64,000 bases of DNA. It comes from an uncultured Ferrovibrio sp. (GTDB lineage Bacteria > Pseudomonadota > Alphaproteobacteria > Ferrovibrionales > Ferrovibrionaceae). Below, in pieces: positions 1 through 9,725 of this stretch; positions within the stretch are counted from its first letter, which is position 1; every line of letters begins with the position of its first letter. The notes beneath the pieces were generated by a model, which made no database searches, was not told the origin of the DNA, and saw only the letters and a program-made list of their open reading frames with translations. The DNA is taken from the NCBI RefSeq assembly GCF_937960835.1, contig NZ_CALGPC010000002.1:62001-126000 (forward strand), given 5' to 3'. Both the position numbers and the translations under genes were made by a program.

Positions 1-2
1 AA

Positions 3-713
3 CGCCAGGATGTGCTGCCGATTGCGGCTTTGGTGATGCGACGCCTGTTGAAGATGCTGGAGCCCAAAGATGTGATCTTCTCGGCCAATGGCCTGCGCGA
101 GGGGCTGGCTTATGCCTTGCTGGATGAGCGCCAGCGCGGCGAAGATCCGCTGCTGGCTTACTGCCTCCATATGGCAAACCGTGAGGGCCGCTTTGGCGAG
201 CATGGCGCCGAGATCGACCGATTCATTGCGCCCATCTTCGAGCGCGACACGCCGGCGCGGCAGCGCATTCGTTACGCGGCGGCAATCCTGTCGGATACCG
301 CCTGGCGCGTGCATCCGGATTATCGCGGCGAGCAATCGCTGGGGCTGATCCTGCATGCACCTTTTGGTGCGATTTTGCAGAACGAGCGGGCACTGCTGGC
401 GCTGATCGTATTCACGCGCTACACCGGCACTGCCAGCGATCCGGTCGCGGCGCCGGCCTGGCAGTTGCTGAACGCAGAGGAAATCCAATACGCCTTGCGC
501 GTCGGTCTGGCGCTTCGCCTGGCTCAGACGCTATCCGGTGGCGTGCCCGGCATTCTGGCCGAGTGCAAGCTGCGGCCGAGCGGCAATGGCATCGTCCTGG
601 AACTGCCAGCGCAGCATGCAGTGCTGGATGGTGAGGCCGTGCAGCGCCGCATGGAGGCACTGGGCAAGGCGCTGGGGCGGAGCATCGAGTTGCGCGTTGC
701 TAAGGCGCGCTGA
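3..713 (+). CDS. ppx: Exopolyphosphatase/Ppx-GppA family protein, C-terminal part (cut by window edge)
   Basis: The reading frame is open to the window edge, so about 236 C-terminal residues of a longer protein are seen. The segment LPIAALVMRRLL followed by VIFSANGLREGL is typical of the end of the second ASKHA domain of Ppx/GppA phosphatases. The rest matches the helical C-terminal domain found in alphaproteobacterial Ppx proteins of about 500 residues. Family members remove terminal phosphates from polyphosphate or convert pppGpp to ppGpp; the catalytic N-terminal half is outside the window, so the substrate cannot be chosen. The gene converges on rnd with a 9-base gap. Confidence 0.85.
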   Translation, partial: RQDVLPIAALVMRRLLKMLEPKDVIFSANGLREGLAYALLDERQRGEDPLLAYCLHMANREGRFGEHGAEIDRFIAPIFERDTPARQRIRYAAAILSDTAWRVHPDYRGEQSLGLILHAPFGAILQNERALLALIVFTRYTGTASDPVAAPAWQLLNAEEIQYALRVGLALRLAQTLSGGVPGILAECKLRPSGNGIVLELPAQHAVLDGEAVQRRMEALGKALGRSIELRVAKAR

Positions 714-722
714 AGGGGGCGG

Positions 723-1889
723 CTAATCCTTCAGCCGGACCAGCTTGATCCGGCCTTTTTCGGCCGCCAGCGCCAGTTCGCCATGCTTCAGCCGCAGGGC
801 ATCCTCGCCGAAGATCTCGCGCCGCCAGCCCTGCAGGGCAGGCACATCCGCATTGTCGTCGGCCGCGATCTTGTCGAGATCGGCTGACGAGGCGATCAGC
901 TTCTGCGCGACGTCGTGATCGTCGCATTTCATCTTGAGCAGCACTTTCAGCAATTCGACCAGCGGGCCGATACCGCGGGGCAGCTCCGGCTCGCGCTCGA
1001 GCACCGGCCAGGTCTCCTTGGGTGCCGCTAGTTTCGAGGCGATGGCGGCAAGCAGCCCTTGTCCCATCTTGCCCTCGGCAAAGCCCTTTGACAGGCCGCG
1101 CATGCGCTCCAGGTCTTCCGGAGTTTTGGGCGGATGGGCGGCGATTTCCATCAGGCTTTCGTCGCGCAGGATCCGCTGCCGCGGGATATCGCGGTTGCGC
1201 GCTTCCACTTCCCGCCAGGCGGCTGCCGCCTGCAGCACCGCCAGATACTCGCCCTTGGTGGTGCGCGGCTTGAGGCGCCGCCAGGCATTCTCGGGCGGCA
1301 GCTCATAGGTGGCGGGATCGGCCAGCACGGCCATTTCCTCGCTCAGCCACTCGGCGCGGCCGGTTTTCTCCAGGCGGGCCGACAATTTGTCGTAGATCTT
1401 GCGGAGATGCGTAACGTCCGACAGGGCATAGCGGATTTGCTTTTCGGTCAGCGGCCGGCGCGCCCAGTCGGTGAAGCGCGAGGATTTGTCGATCTGGGCG
1501 CCGGCCAGCTTGGAGGCCAGCTGTTCGTAGGAAACCTGGTCGCCGAAGCCGCAGACCATGGCCGCCACCTGGGTATCGAACAGCGGCGCGGGCACCTGGC
1601 CCATCAGTTTGGTGAAGATCTCAAGGTCCTGCCGTGCGGCATGGAATACCTTCAAAATCTTCGGGTTGCGCAGCAGCTCAAACAGCGGCTCCAGGGAGAG
1701 GCCGACGGCCAGAGGGTCGATGACGCGGGCTTCATCCGGGCCGGCCAGCTGGATCAGGCAGACCTTGGGCCAATAGGTGGTTTCCCGCATGAATTCGGTG
1801 TCCACCGTTACGTAGGTCGTCCCGGCCAGCGAGGCGCAGAATTGGGCGAGTTCGTCGGTGGTGGTGATGGGGGAGGGGTCGGCACGCAT
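723..1889 (-). CDS. rnd: Ribonuclease D
   Basis: 388 residues, normal RNase D length. This 3'-to-5' exoribonuclease trims tRNA and other stable RNA precursors. The DEDD-type exonuclease motifs are visible: VTVDTEF (acidic residues D30 and E32), then HAARQDLEIF (Exo II) and YALSDVTHL (Exo III, YxxxD form). The C-terminal half fits the two HRDC-type nucleic-acid-binding domains of the family. It starts at an ATG and is divergent from aspS with a 158-base spacer. It is convergent with ppx. Confidence 0.93.
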   Translation of the reverse strand: MRADPSPITTTDELAQFCASLAGTTYVTVDTEFMRETTYWPKVCLIQLAGPDEARVIDPLAVGLSLEPLFELLRNPKILKVFHAARQDLEIFTKLMGQVPAPLFDTQVAAMVCGFGDQVSYEQLASKLAGAQIDKSSRFTDWARRPLTEKQIRYALSDVTHLRKIYDKLSARLEKTGRAEWLSEEMAVLADPATYELPPENAWRRLKPRTTKGEYLAVLQAAAAWREVEARNRDIPRQRILRDESLMEIAAHPPKTPEDLERMRGLSKGFAEGKMGQGLLAAIASKLAAPKETWPVLEREPELPRGIGPLVELLKVLLKMKCDDHDVAQKLIASSADLDKIAADDNADVPALQGWRREIFGEDALRLKHGELALAAEKGRIKLVRLKD

Positions 1890-2047
1890 GTGCTGCCTCT
1901 TAGCATGCTCAACGCCTCAGCCCAATCCCCTCAGGGTATGCGAGGGGCGTATTTTCCGCTAGGATCGGCCTTGACTTTCCCCGTCCGACAGGGCCAGTTC
2001 CCCCTCGATTTTCGTCGGTTTTTCAGAGAGATTCCGAAGGTTATTCC

Positions 2048-3835
2048 ATGTCCCGTTATCGCACGCATACCTGTGGCCAACTGCGTCCCAGCGAGGTCGG
2101 CGCCCAAGTCAAGCTCGCCGGCTGGGTCCATCGCAAGCGCGACCACGGCAATCTGCTGTTCATCGACCTGCGGGACCATTACGGCATCACCCAGTGCGTG
2201 GCCGAAAGCGGCTCGGAAGCCTTCAAGCAGATGGAGGCACTGCGCTCGGAATACGTTGTCAGCGTCACCGGCAAGGTGGTCGCCCGTACGCCGGAGACGG
2301 TGAACCCTAACCTGCCGACCGGCAGCATCGAGGTGGTGGTGTCTGGCATTGAAGTCCTGAGCGAAGCGCAGGAACTGCCGATGCCGGTATTCGGCGAGCA
2401 GGAATATCCGGAAGAGATCCGTCTGAAATACCGCTTCCTCGATCTGCGCCGCGAGCGCCTGCACAACAATATCGTGCTGCGCTCGAAGGTCATTTCCTCG
2501 ATCCGCCGGCGCATGACCGAGCAGGGCTTCATGGAATTCCAGACGCCAATCCTGACGGCGTCCTCGCCGGAAGGCGCGCGCGACTTCCTGGTGCCGAGCC
2601 GTCTGCATCCGGGCAAGTTCTATGCGCTGCCGCAGGCGCCGCAGCAGTTCAAGCAGCTCATCATGGTCTCGGGCTTCGATCGCTATTTCCAGATCGCCCC
2701 GTGCTTCCGCGATGAGGATGCCCGCAAGGACCGCAGCCCCGGCGAGTTCTACCAGCTCGATGTCGAGATGAGCTTCGTCGAGCAGGAGGACGTCTTCAAC
2801 GCCGTCGGTCCGGTGATCCATGGCGTGTTCGAGGAGTTCGCCAATGGCCGCGATTGCGGACCGAAGGACTTTCCGCGCATTCCCTATCGCGAGGCGATGC
2901 TGAAATACGGCTCCGACAAGCCTGATCTGCGCAACCCGATCATCCTGGCCGACGTGACGGAAGTGTTCCGCGGCTCGGGCTTCGGCGTATTCGCGCGCAA
3001 CATCGAAAACGGCGCTGTGGTGCGCGGCATTCCGGCGCCCGGCGCAGCGTCGCGTCCGCGCAGCTTCTTCGACAAGCTCAATGACTGGGCACGTCAGGAA
3101 GGCGCGGCGGGTCTGGGCTATATCATTTTTGACAATGGGGAAGCCAAGGGGCCGATCGCGAAGTTCCTTGATGCCGATCGCATCGCGCTGCTGAAGAAGC
3201 AGGGCAACGTGAAGGACGGCGATGCCATCTTCTTCGCCTGCGACAAGGAAGCGGCGGCGGCCAAGCTGGCCGGTCAGGCGCGTCTGCGCATCGGCGACGA
3301 ACTGGACATCTGCGAGAAGAACGTCTTCAAGTTCTGCTGGATCGTCGACTTCCCGATGTTCGAGTACAACGAAGACGAAAAGAAGATCGACTTCTCGCAC
3401 AATCCCTTCTCGATGCCGCAGGGTGGTCTGGAAGCGCTGAACACCAAGGATCCGCTCGACATCCTGGCCTATCAGTACGACATCGTCTGCAATGGCGTGG
3501 AACTGTCTTCGGGCGCCATCCGTAACCACAAGCCCGAGATCATGTACCGTGCCTTCGAGATCGCCGGCTATGGCCCTGAAGTGGTGGAGAGCAAGTTCGG
3601 CGGCATGCTGAACGCGTTCAAGTATGGCGCCCCGCCGCACGGCGGTATCGCGCCGGGCATCGACCGTATCGTCATGCTGCTGGCCGATGAGCCAAATATC
3701 CGCGAGGTCGTGCTGTTCCCGATGAACCAGCAGGCGCAGGATCTGATGATGCAGGCGCCGAGCGAAGTGACACCGAAGCAGCTTCGCGAGCTGCATATCC
3801 GTGTCGTCGCACCTGAAGCGGACAAGAAATCGTAA
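2048..3835 (+). CDS. aspS: Aspartyl-tRNA synthetase
   Basis: 595 residues, the usual length for the bacterial type. It charges tRNA-Asp with aspartate in the cytoplasm. The N-terminal OB-fold anticodon-binding domain begins MSRYRTHTCGQLRPSEVG and is followed by the class II catalytic core: FLDLRRERL and FQTPILTASSPEGARDFLVP in motif 1, FRDEDARKDRSPGEFYQLD in motif 2, and GGIAPGIDRIVMLL in motif 3 near the end. The inserted GAD domain typical of bacterial AspRS lies between. Whether the enzyme discriminates tRNA-Asp from tRNA-Asn is not shown by these motifs. GAAGG precedes the ATG as ribosome-binding site. Confidence 0.96.
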   Translation: MSRYRTHTCGQLRPSEVGAQVKLAGWVHRKRDHGNLLFIDLRDHYGITQCVAESGSEAFKQMEALRSEYVVSVTGKVVARTPETVNPNLPTGSIEVVVSGIEVLSEAQELPMPVFGEQEYPEEIRLKYRFLDLRRERLHNNIVLRSKVISSIRRRMTEQGFMEFQTPILTASSPEGARDFLVPSRLHPGKFYALPQAPQQFKQLIMVSGFDRYFQIAPCFRDEDARKDRSPGEFYQLDVEMSFVEQEDVFNAVGPVIHGVFEEFANGRDCGPKDFPRIPYREAMLKYGSDKPDLRNPIILADVTEVFRGSGFGVFARNIENGAVVRGIPAPGAASRPRSFFDKLNDWARQEGAAGLGYIIFDNGEAKGPIAKFLDADRIALLKKQGNVKDGDAIFFACDKEAAAAKLAGQARLRIGDELDICEKNVFKFCWIVDFPMFEYNEDEKKIDFSHNPFSMPQGGLEALNTKDPLDILAYQYDIVCNGVELSSGAIRNHKPEIMYRAFEIAGYGPEVVESKFGGMLNAFKYGAPPHGGIAPGIDRIVMLLADEPNIREVVLFPMNQQAQDLMMQAPSEVTPKQLRELHIRVVAPEADKKS

Positions 3836-3856
3836 CGACGGAGACGGCGGAGCGGC

Positions 3857-4489
3857 ATGCTCGATATCCTCGATTATGTCCGCTTCGCGCTGACCCTGCT
3901 CGCGATTCTCGATCCCTTCGCGGCGATCCCGGTCTTCCTGCTGCTGACCGAGGGGCGGCCGAAATCCTACCGCAATCAGACGGCGCGCGTGGCGGCCCTG
4001 GCCGTGTTTGGAGGGCTGCTGATCGCCGGCTTCTCGGGCGACGTGATTCTGCGCTTCATGGGCGCCAGTCTGCCGGCCTTTCAGGTTGGCGGCGGTATCG
4101 TGCTGTTTCTGATGTCGCTCAGCATGATCAACGCCAAGCTCAGCCCGCAGCAGCATACGCCGGAAGAGGAGGCGGAGGCATCCGACCGCGAAGCCGTCGG
4201 CGTCGTGCCGATCGCCATGCCGCTGCTGGTCGGTCCCGGCTCAATCTCGGCAATCATCATTCATGTGCAGAAGGGCGAGGGATTGGCCCATTCCGCCTTG
4301 AGCATCGCGGTGCTGGCGCTGATCTGTGTAATCGTCTGGATTGTGCTGAAGCTGGCCCAGCCGATCGGCAACCGTTTGGGGCGCACCGGGATCAACATCC
4401 TCAACCGCATTTTCGGCTTGCTGCTGGCCGCGGTAGCGGTTCAAATCTTCGCTAACGGGTTACGGGGGCTATTCCCCGCCCTCGGCTGA
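3857..4489 (+). CDS. MarC family integral membrane protein
   Basis: 210 residues with about six hydrophobic segments. It opens with LTLLAILDPFAAIPVFLLLT, the signature of MarC/UPF0056 proteins, and carries PIAMPLLVGPGSISAIIIH in the middle, also diagnostic. The family sits in the inner membrane and its function is unsettled; despite the name, E. coli MarC was found not to be a multidrug resistance pump. The gene lies 21 bases after aspS and is probably co-transcribed. The charged loop after the third helix (about residues 95-113) is likely cytoplasmic. Confidence 0.9.
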   Translation: MLDILDYVRFALTLLAILDPFAAIPVFLLLTEGRPKSYRNQTARVAALAVFGGLLIAGFSGDVILRFMGASLPAFQVGGGIVLFLMSLSMINAKLSPQQHTPEEEAEASDREAVGVVPIAMPLLVGPGSISAIIIHVQKGEGLAHSALSIAVLALICVIVWIVLKLAQPIGNRLGRTGINILNRIFGLLLAAVAVQIFANGLRGLFPALG

Positions 4490-4513
4490 TAAAAAGAGAG
4501 AACACGCCTCGCC

Positions 4514-5458
4514 ATGCTGGACAAAGAAGCCGAAGCCTATCTGGCCCTCGTCAAAGCGGCCAATCGTCCCGACTACGCGACGATGACACCGGAAGCGGCG
4601 CGCAAGCTTTACAAGGACAGCCGCGGCGCCGTCACGCCGGAGCCGCCGGAAATGTCGGAGGTCGACAATATCGCCGCGCCCGGCCCGCATGGCCCGATCC
4701 CGCTGCGCTATTACCGGCCGGCCGGTGTCGACAAGAAAGAAGTGCTGCCGGTTCTGGTCTATTACCATGGGGGCGGCTGGGTGCTGGGCGATCTCGACAC
4801 GCATGACGTGGTTTGCCGGATCTTGAGCACCGAGGCCCGCTGCGCGGTGATCGCGGTCGATTACCGCATGGGGCCGGAATGCAAGTTCCCGATGGCGGTA
4901 GACGATGCCTATGCCGCGGCGAAATGGGTGGCGGATGAGGCGAAGCCGCTGCGCGTCGATGCCGACAGGCTGGCAGTTGGCGGCGATTCCGCCGGCGGCA
5001 ATCTGGCGGCGGTGGTCTGTCTCATGGCACGAGGCTTGGAAAACGTGCCGAAGATTGCCTATCAGCTGCTGATCTATCCCGCGACCGACATGCATATGAC
5101 GACAGCCTCGCATACGAAGTTTGCCGAGGGTCATCTGCTGACGCGAGCCAGCATGGACTGGTTCCAGCAGCACTATCTGAACGGCCCCGAGGATCGGGAC
5201 GACTGGCGCGCGTCTCCGCTGCACGCGAAAAGCCTGCAAGGCTTGCCGCCGGCCTACGTGCTGGTGGCCGGCCATGACCCTCTGCGCGACGAAGGCGAAG
5301 CTTATGCGATGGCGCTGAAGAAGGCTGGCGTGCCGGTGGTGTTCCGCGAGTTCGCAGGCCAGATTCATGGCTTCGTGACTTTGGGTAAAGTCATGCCGCA
5401 GGCCGGCCAGGCATTGGCTGAGATGGGGGTGGCTCTGAAGCTCGCCTTCGGGCAGTAA
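4514..5458 (+). CDS. Alpha/beta hydrolase, hormone-sensitive-lipase (family IV) esterase
   Basis: 314 residues. It carries the family IV oxyanion motif HGGGW at residues 85-89 and the nucleophile elbow GDSAGG with Ser159. The acid residue is probably the Asp in GHDPLRDE, and the catalytic His lies in QIHGF near the end. No signal peptide is seen, so it should be a cytoplasmic carboxylesterase acting on short acyl esters. The natural substrate cannot be told from sequence. It starts 24 bases after marC and may be the last gene of an aspS-marC-esterase unit. A convergent CAP gene follows after 3 bases. Confidence 0.9.
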   Translation: MLDKEAEAYLALVKAANRPDYATMTPEAARKLYKDSRGAVTPEPPEMSEVDNIAAPGPHGPIPLRYYRPAGVDKKEVLPVLVYYHGGGWVLGDLDTHDVVCRILSTEARCAVIAVDYRMGPECKFPMAVDDAYAAAKWVADEAKPLRVDADRLAVGGDSAGGNLAAVVCLMARGLENVPKIAYQLLIYPATDMHMTTASHTKFAEGHLLTRASMDWFQQHYLNGPEDRDDWRASPLHAKSLQGLPPAYVLVAGHDPLRDEGEAYAMALKKAGVPVVFREFAGQIHGFVTLGKVMPQAGQALAEMGVALKLAFGQ

Positions 5459-5461
5459 TAT

Positions 5462-5896
5462 CTACTCTCGCCCGAGTACCAGCACCCATAGATCGCGGCG
5501 AAAATCTTCGCGGTCACTGAGACGGCTGCCGCCCAGTTCGACGATGCTGGGATCGAGCAGATTGCGGCGGTGGCCTTCGCTGTTCATCCACAGCCGTACC
5601 ACCTCGGACGGATCGCAGAGGCAAAGTGCGATATTCTCGGCTGCATTGCGGAAACGATAACCAGCCTGGTGCAGCCGCCTGCGCAGATCGCCGCCGTCGC
5701 AGCCTTCATGGCTGAGCTTGCCACAGGTTTGCAGATCGGCGGCATGAGCTAACGCCGCCTCCGCCAAACGGTCGCTCCATCGCAGCAACGCAAGATTATG
5801 GGTGGCGCGGGTTGCGTTCACTGCGGCAAGAAGCTGGTTCTGCCAGCTGGTTTCAGCGGCTGCGCTGCCTCCCATCAACAGAGAGCAGAGCAACAA
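5462..5896 (-). CDS. CAP (SCP/PR1-like) domain secreted protein
   Basis: About 144 residues with a signal peptide (LLLCSLLMGGSAAAE) and a single CAP domain. Visible motifs are VNATRATHNLALLRWSDRL at the start, AENIALC in the centre and LWMNSEGHRRNLLDP towards the end, with the conserved His and Glu positions. Four cysteines occur in the mature part (TCGKLSHEGC and ALCLC), which fits disulfides in the periplasm. A TTG at 5896 is the first plausible start; an in-frame CTG four codons upstream is possible, and a TAG lies just before it. The role of bacterial CAP proteins is poorly known. Confidence 0.82.
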   Translation of the reverse strand: MLLCSLLMGGSAAAETSWQNQLLAAVNATRATHNLALLRWSDRLAEAALAHAADLQTCGKLSHEGCDGGDLRRRLHQAGYRFRNAAENIALCLCDPSEVVRLWMNSEGHRRNLLDPSIVELGGSRLSDREDFRRDLWVLVLGRE

Positions 5897-6003
5897 TATG
5901 GGGAACAGGTTCGGGCCTGAACAATCCTAATCATGCGCCGATTTGCTGCTTCATCCGAGGCAGGCTAGCCGAGCGATGGTCAACACAAAATCCCCTGGCG
6001 GCC

Positions 6004-6036
6004 AAATAAAACCCCGACGCACTTCTGTGCGCCGGG
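6004..6036 (-). terminator. Rho-independent terminator of nrdJ
   Basis: On the minus strand an 11-bp GC-rich stem with one mismatch (arms 6026-6036 and 6011-6021, AGAA loop) is followed by TTTTATTT. It lies 35 bases after the nrdJ stop. Confidence 0.85.
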
Positions 6037-6070
6037 GCTTCTTCTGGAGGAGAGAACTGTGAACTAAGGC

Positions 6071-9000
6071 TTACGAGCAGCCCGTGGTCGAGCCGCAGCT
6101 ATCGCATTTCAGACAGGTGCCGTTGCGCACCAGCGTGAAGTTGCCGCATTCGGGGCAGGCATCGCCCTCGTAGCCCTTCATGCGGGCTTCGGCGATGCGC
6201 TCCATCACCTTGCTGCTGGTGCTCACCGTCACCGCCGTTTCGGCGGAGACCGACATCATCGGACCATCAGTGCCGGTGGCCTGCAGCTCGGCCGTCGGCG
6301 CGCGGTTCTGGCCGCCCTTCAGCACGTAAAGGTTCGAGCGGATATAGCCGGTGGAGGCGACCTTGATCACTTCCTCGACCTGTTCGACCTCCTTCATCGG
6401 CGCCTGCTTGGCGCCCAGCGCGTCGTGGCGCAGATCGTCGGGCTGCACATGGGCGAGATCGGTGCGGCCGAGATAGCTGATCGCCAGTTCGCGGAAGACG
6501 TAGTCGAGAATCGACGTCGCCATTTTGATGACGTCGTTGCCTTCCACCATGCCCGAGGGCTCGAAGCGGGTGAAGGTGAAGGCATCGACGAATTCTTCCA
6601 GTGGCACGCCGTACTGCAGTCCGATGGAGATCGCGATGGCGAAGTTGTTCATCAGGCTGCGGAAGGCGGCGCCTTCCTTGTGCATGTCGATGAAAATCTC
6701 GCCCAGCTTGCCGTCGTCATATTCGCCGGTGCGCAGATATACCTTGTGCCCGCCGACGATCGCCTTCTGGGTGTAACCCTTGCGGCGCAGCGGCAGCTTC
6801 AGACGGCCGGCAACATGCTTCTCGACGATGCGCTCGGCAATGACCTGGGCGCGCTGGGCGGAGGGCGCATCTGCCAGCTGCTCGGCGAGGCCTTCATCGT
6901 CGCTGTCATCCTCCAGCACCTGCGCCTGCAGCGGCTGGCTCAGCTTAGAGCCATCGCGATAGAGCGCAATCGCCTTGCAGCCCAGCTTCCAGGCCAGCAT
7001 GTAGGCCTGCTTGCAGTCATCAACAGTGGCAAGGTTCGGCATGTTGATGGTCTTGGAAATCGCGCCCGTGATGAAGGGCTGCGCCGCCGCCATCATGCGG
7101 ATATGGCTTTCCGCCGAGAGGAAGCGCTTACCGTCCTTGCCGCAGGGATTGGCGCAATCGAAAACCGGCAGATGCGCATCGCGCAGATGCGGCGCGCCTT
7201 CCACCGTCATGGCGCCGCAGCAATAAAGGTTTGCCGCGGCGATTTCCTGGCTGCTGAAGCCCAGCGCTGACAGCAGGTCGAAGCTGGGATCGTCAAGCTG
7301 GGCATCGGTGAAGCCAAGGCTCTTGCAGAAATCTGCACCTACCGTCCAGCGGTTCAACACGAACTTGATGTCGAAGGCGCCGCGCAGGTTCTTCTCCACC
7401 TTCGCAATCACCTCGTCGGTGAAGCCCTTGGCCTTCAGCGTCTCGTGGTTGACGCCAGGCGCGCCCTTCAGGGTGCCATGGCCGACCGCGTAGTCGACGA
7501 TATCCTTGATCTGTGCATCCGTGTAGCCCAGCGTCTTGAGTGCCAGCGGTACGGTACGGTTGATGATCTTGAAGTAACCGCCGCCAGCGAGCTTCTTGAA
7601 CTTCACCAGCGCGAAGTCCGGCTCGATGCCGGTGGTATCGCAGTCCATCACCAGACCGATGGTGCCGGTCGGCGCGATCACGCTGACCTGAGCGTTGCGG
7701 TAGCCATGTTGCTGGCCAAGCTCGAGTGCCAGATCCCAGGCCGCCTCGGCGGCGCCGAGCAGGGCAGCATCGGGACAGCTTGCATGATCCAGCGGCACCG
7801 GCGGCGTGGTCACGCCTTCATAGCCGAAATGATCGCCCTGGGCGGCGCGGCGGTGATTGCGGATCACACGCAGCATGTTTTCCGCATTCGGCGCATAGCC
7901 GGGGAAGGCGCCGAGTTCGCCCGCCATCTCGGCCGAGGTGGCGTAGGCAATACCGGTCATCAGCGCAGTGATGGCGCCGCAAAGCGCGCGGCCGGCATCA
8001 GAGTCGTAAGACAGGCCACACGACATCAGCAGCGCGCCCAGATTGGCATAACCCAGGCCAAGCGTGCGGAACTTGTAAGACAGCTCAGCGATCTCGCGGC
8101 TCGGAAACTGCGCCATCATCACGCTGATTTCCAGCGTGATGGTCCACAGCCGCACGGCGTGCTGGAAGCCCTCGACGTCGAAGCTGCCGTCGTCCTGACG
8201 GAAGCACATCAGGTTCAGCGAGGCGAGGTTGCAGGCCGTATCGTCCAGAAACATGTATTCCGAGCAGGGATTGGACGCGTTGATGCGGCCATCCGCCGGA
8301 CAGGTATGCCAGTCGTTGATGCTGGTATCGAACTGAATGCCCGGATCGGCCGAAGCCCAGGCCGCATAGCCGATGCGCTCCCACAGGTCGCGGGCCTTCA
8401 CCGTTTTCGCCACCTTGCCGTTGCCGCGGAAGGTGAGGTTCCAGTTGCCGTCCTGCTCGACGGCACGCAGGAACTCGTCCGAGACGCGGACGGAGTTATT
8501 CGAGTTCTGGCCCGAGACCGAGAGATACGCTTCCGAATCCCAATCCGTGTCATAGGTCGGGAATTCGATCTCAGTATAGCCCTGCTTGGCGAACTGGATG
8601 ACGCGCTGGATGTAGTTCTCCGGGATCATCGCCTTGCGGGCGGCGACGATCTCGCGGCGCAACTGCACATTCTTCTTCGGATCAAAGCGGTCATCGCCAG
8701 AGCCGAGTTGGCAGGCTTTCATGATCAGGTTGAGGTGCTTGTTGGCCAGCTTGGAGCCGGCAACCAGCGCCGCAACCTTTTGCTCCTCGACCACCTTCCA
8801 GTCGATGAACTGCTCGATATCGGGATGGTCGATATCGCAGATCACCATCTTGGCAGCGCGGCGTGTCGTGCCGCCCGACTTGATCGCGCCGGCGGCGCGG
8901 TCGCCGATTTTCAGGAAGCTCATCAGGCCCGACGATTTGCCGCCGCCGGACAGCTTTTCGCCTTCGGCGCGCAGCTTCGAGAAATTGCTGCCGGTGCCGG

Positions 9001-9685
9001 AGCCGTATTTGAACAGGCGCGCTTCGCGCACCCACAGATCCATGATGCCGCCCTCGTTGACGAGGTCGTCCTGCACCGATTGGATGAAGCAGGCATGCGG
9101 CTGCGGATGCTCATAGGCCGAACTGGACTTGGTCAGCTTTCCGGTCTTGTAGTCGACGTAATAGTGGCCCTGCGCCGGGCCGTCGATGCCATAGGCCCAA
9201 TGCAGGCCGGTATTGAACCATTGCGGCGAGTTCGGCGCGGCGATCTGGGCCGCCAGCATGAACCGCATCTCATCATAATAGGCGCGGGCATCTGCTTCCG
9301 AATCGAAATAACCGCCCTTCCAGCCCCAATAGGCCCAGGTGCCGGCCAGACGGTCGAAAACCTCGCGGCCGCTGGTTTCCTGGGTGGTGCGGTCCTGCGG
9401 CTGCAGCGACTCAAGTGCCTCGGTATCAGCCTCGCGGCGCCAGAGGAATTCGGGGACATCCTCTTCCGGCACCGGCTTCAGCGCGACCGGGACGCCGGCG
9501 CGGCGGAAATACTTCTGGGCCAGCACGTCGGCGGCCACCTGCGACCAGCCAGCGGGCACTTCCAGCTGATCCAGCTTGAACACCACGCTGCCATCCGGAT
9601 TGCGGATTTCGCTCGTCGTGGTCTTCCACTCCAGACCTGCATAAGCGTCTTCGCCTGCGATGGTGAAATGCCGCTGAATACGCAT
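6071..9685 (-). CDS. nrdJ: Vitamin B12-dependent (class II) ribonucleoside-diphosphate reductase
   Basis: 1204 residues, typical for the long alphaproteobacterial class II enzyme. It reduces ribonucleotides to deoxyribonucleotides using adenosylcobalamin as radical source, with or without oxygen. Visible landmarks: NPCSEYMFLDDTACNLASLNL around the active-site region, PTGTIGLVMDCDTTGIEPD further on, and the C-terminal CPECGNF...CLKCDSCGSTTGCS tail, a Cys-rich segment of zinc-ribbon or redox type. The N-terminal WKTTTSEIRNPDGSV is typical of the NrdJ subfamily. It is a single-gene unit with its own terminator. Cobalamin nucleotide-loop genes lie at 32.8-36.8 kb. No class I reductase is in this window. 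Confidence 0.96.
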   Translation of the reverse strand: MRIQRHFTIAGEDAYAGLEWKTTTSEIRNPDGSVVFKLDQLEVPAGWSQVAADVLAQKYFRRAGVPVALKPVPEEDVPEFLWRREADTEALESLQPQDRTTQETSGREVFDRLAGTWAYWGWKGGYFDSEADARAYYDEMRFMLAAQIAAPNSPQWFNTGLHWAYGIDGPAQGHYYVDYKTGKLTKSSSAYEHPQPHACFIQSVQDDLVNEGGIMDLWVREARLFKYGSGTGSNFSKLRAEGEKLSGGGKSSGLMSFLKIGDRAAGAIKSGGTTRRAAKMVICDIDHPDIEQFIDWKVVEEQKVAALVAGSKLANKHLNLIMKACQLGSGDDRFDPKKNVQLRREIVAARKAMIPENYIQRVIQFAKQGYTEIEFPTYDTDWDSEAYLSVSGQNSNNSVRVSDEFLRAVEQDGNWNLTFRGNGKVAKTVKARDLWERIGYAAWASADPGIQFDTSINDWHTCPADGRINASNPCSEYMFLDDTACNLASLNLMCFRQDDGSFDVEGFQHAVRLWTITLEISVMMAQFPSREIAELSYKFRTLGLGYANLGALLMSCGLSYDSDAGRALCGAITALMTGIAYATSAEMAGELGAFPGYAPNAENMLRVIRNHRRAAQGDHFGYEGVTTPPVPLDHASCPDAALLGAAEAAWDLALELGQQHGYRNAQVSVIAPTGTIGLVMDCDTTGIEPDFALVKFKKLAGGGYFKIINRTVPLALKTLGYTDAQIKDIVDYAVGHGTLKGAPGVNHETLKAKGFTDEVIAKVEKNLRGAFDIKFVLNRWTVGADFCKSLGFTDAQLDDPSFDLLSALGFSSQEIAAANLYCCGAMTVEGAPHLRDAHLPVFDCANPCGKDGKRFLSAESHIRMMAAAQPFITGAISKTINMPNLATVDDCKQAYMLAWKLGCKAIALYRDGSKLSQPLQAQVLEDDSDDEGLAEQLADAPSAQRAQVIAERIVEKHVAGRLKLPLRRKGYTQKAIVGGHKVYLRTGEYDDGKLGEIFIDMHKEGAAFRSLMNNFAIAISIGLQYGVPLEEFVDAFTFTRFEPSGMVEGNDVIKMATSILDYVFRELAISYLGRTDLAHVQPDDLRHDALGAKQAPMKEVEQVEEVIKVASTGYIRSNLYVLKGGQNRAPTAELQATGTDGPMMSVSAETAVTVSTSSKVMERIAEARMKGYEGDACPECGNFTLVRNGTCLKCDSCGSTTGCS

Positions 9686-9725
9686 GGTGATTCTTTCCCC
9701 GCCGTACTAAGTCGCCCAATGAAAT

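Noticed and set aside
1931..4156. A 741-codon open frame on the minus strand opposite aspS and marC
   Set aside because: The plus strand holds clear aspS and MarC. The minus translation is a His/Arg/Asp/Gln-rich artefact typical of the antisense of high-G+C genes.
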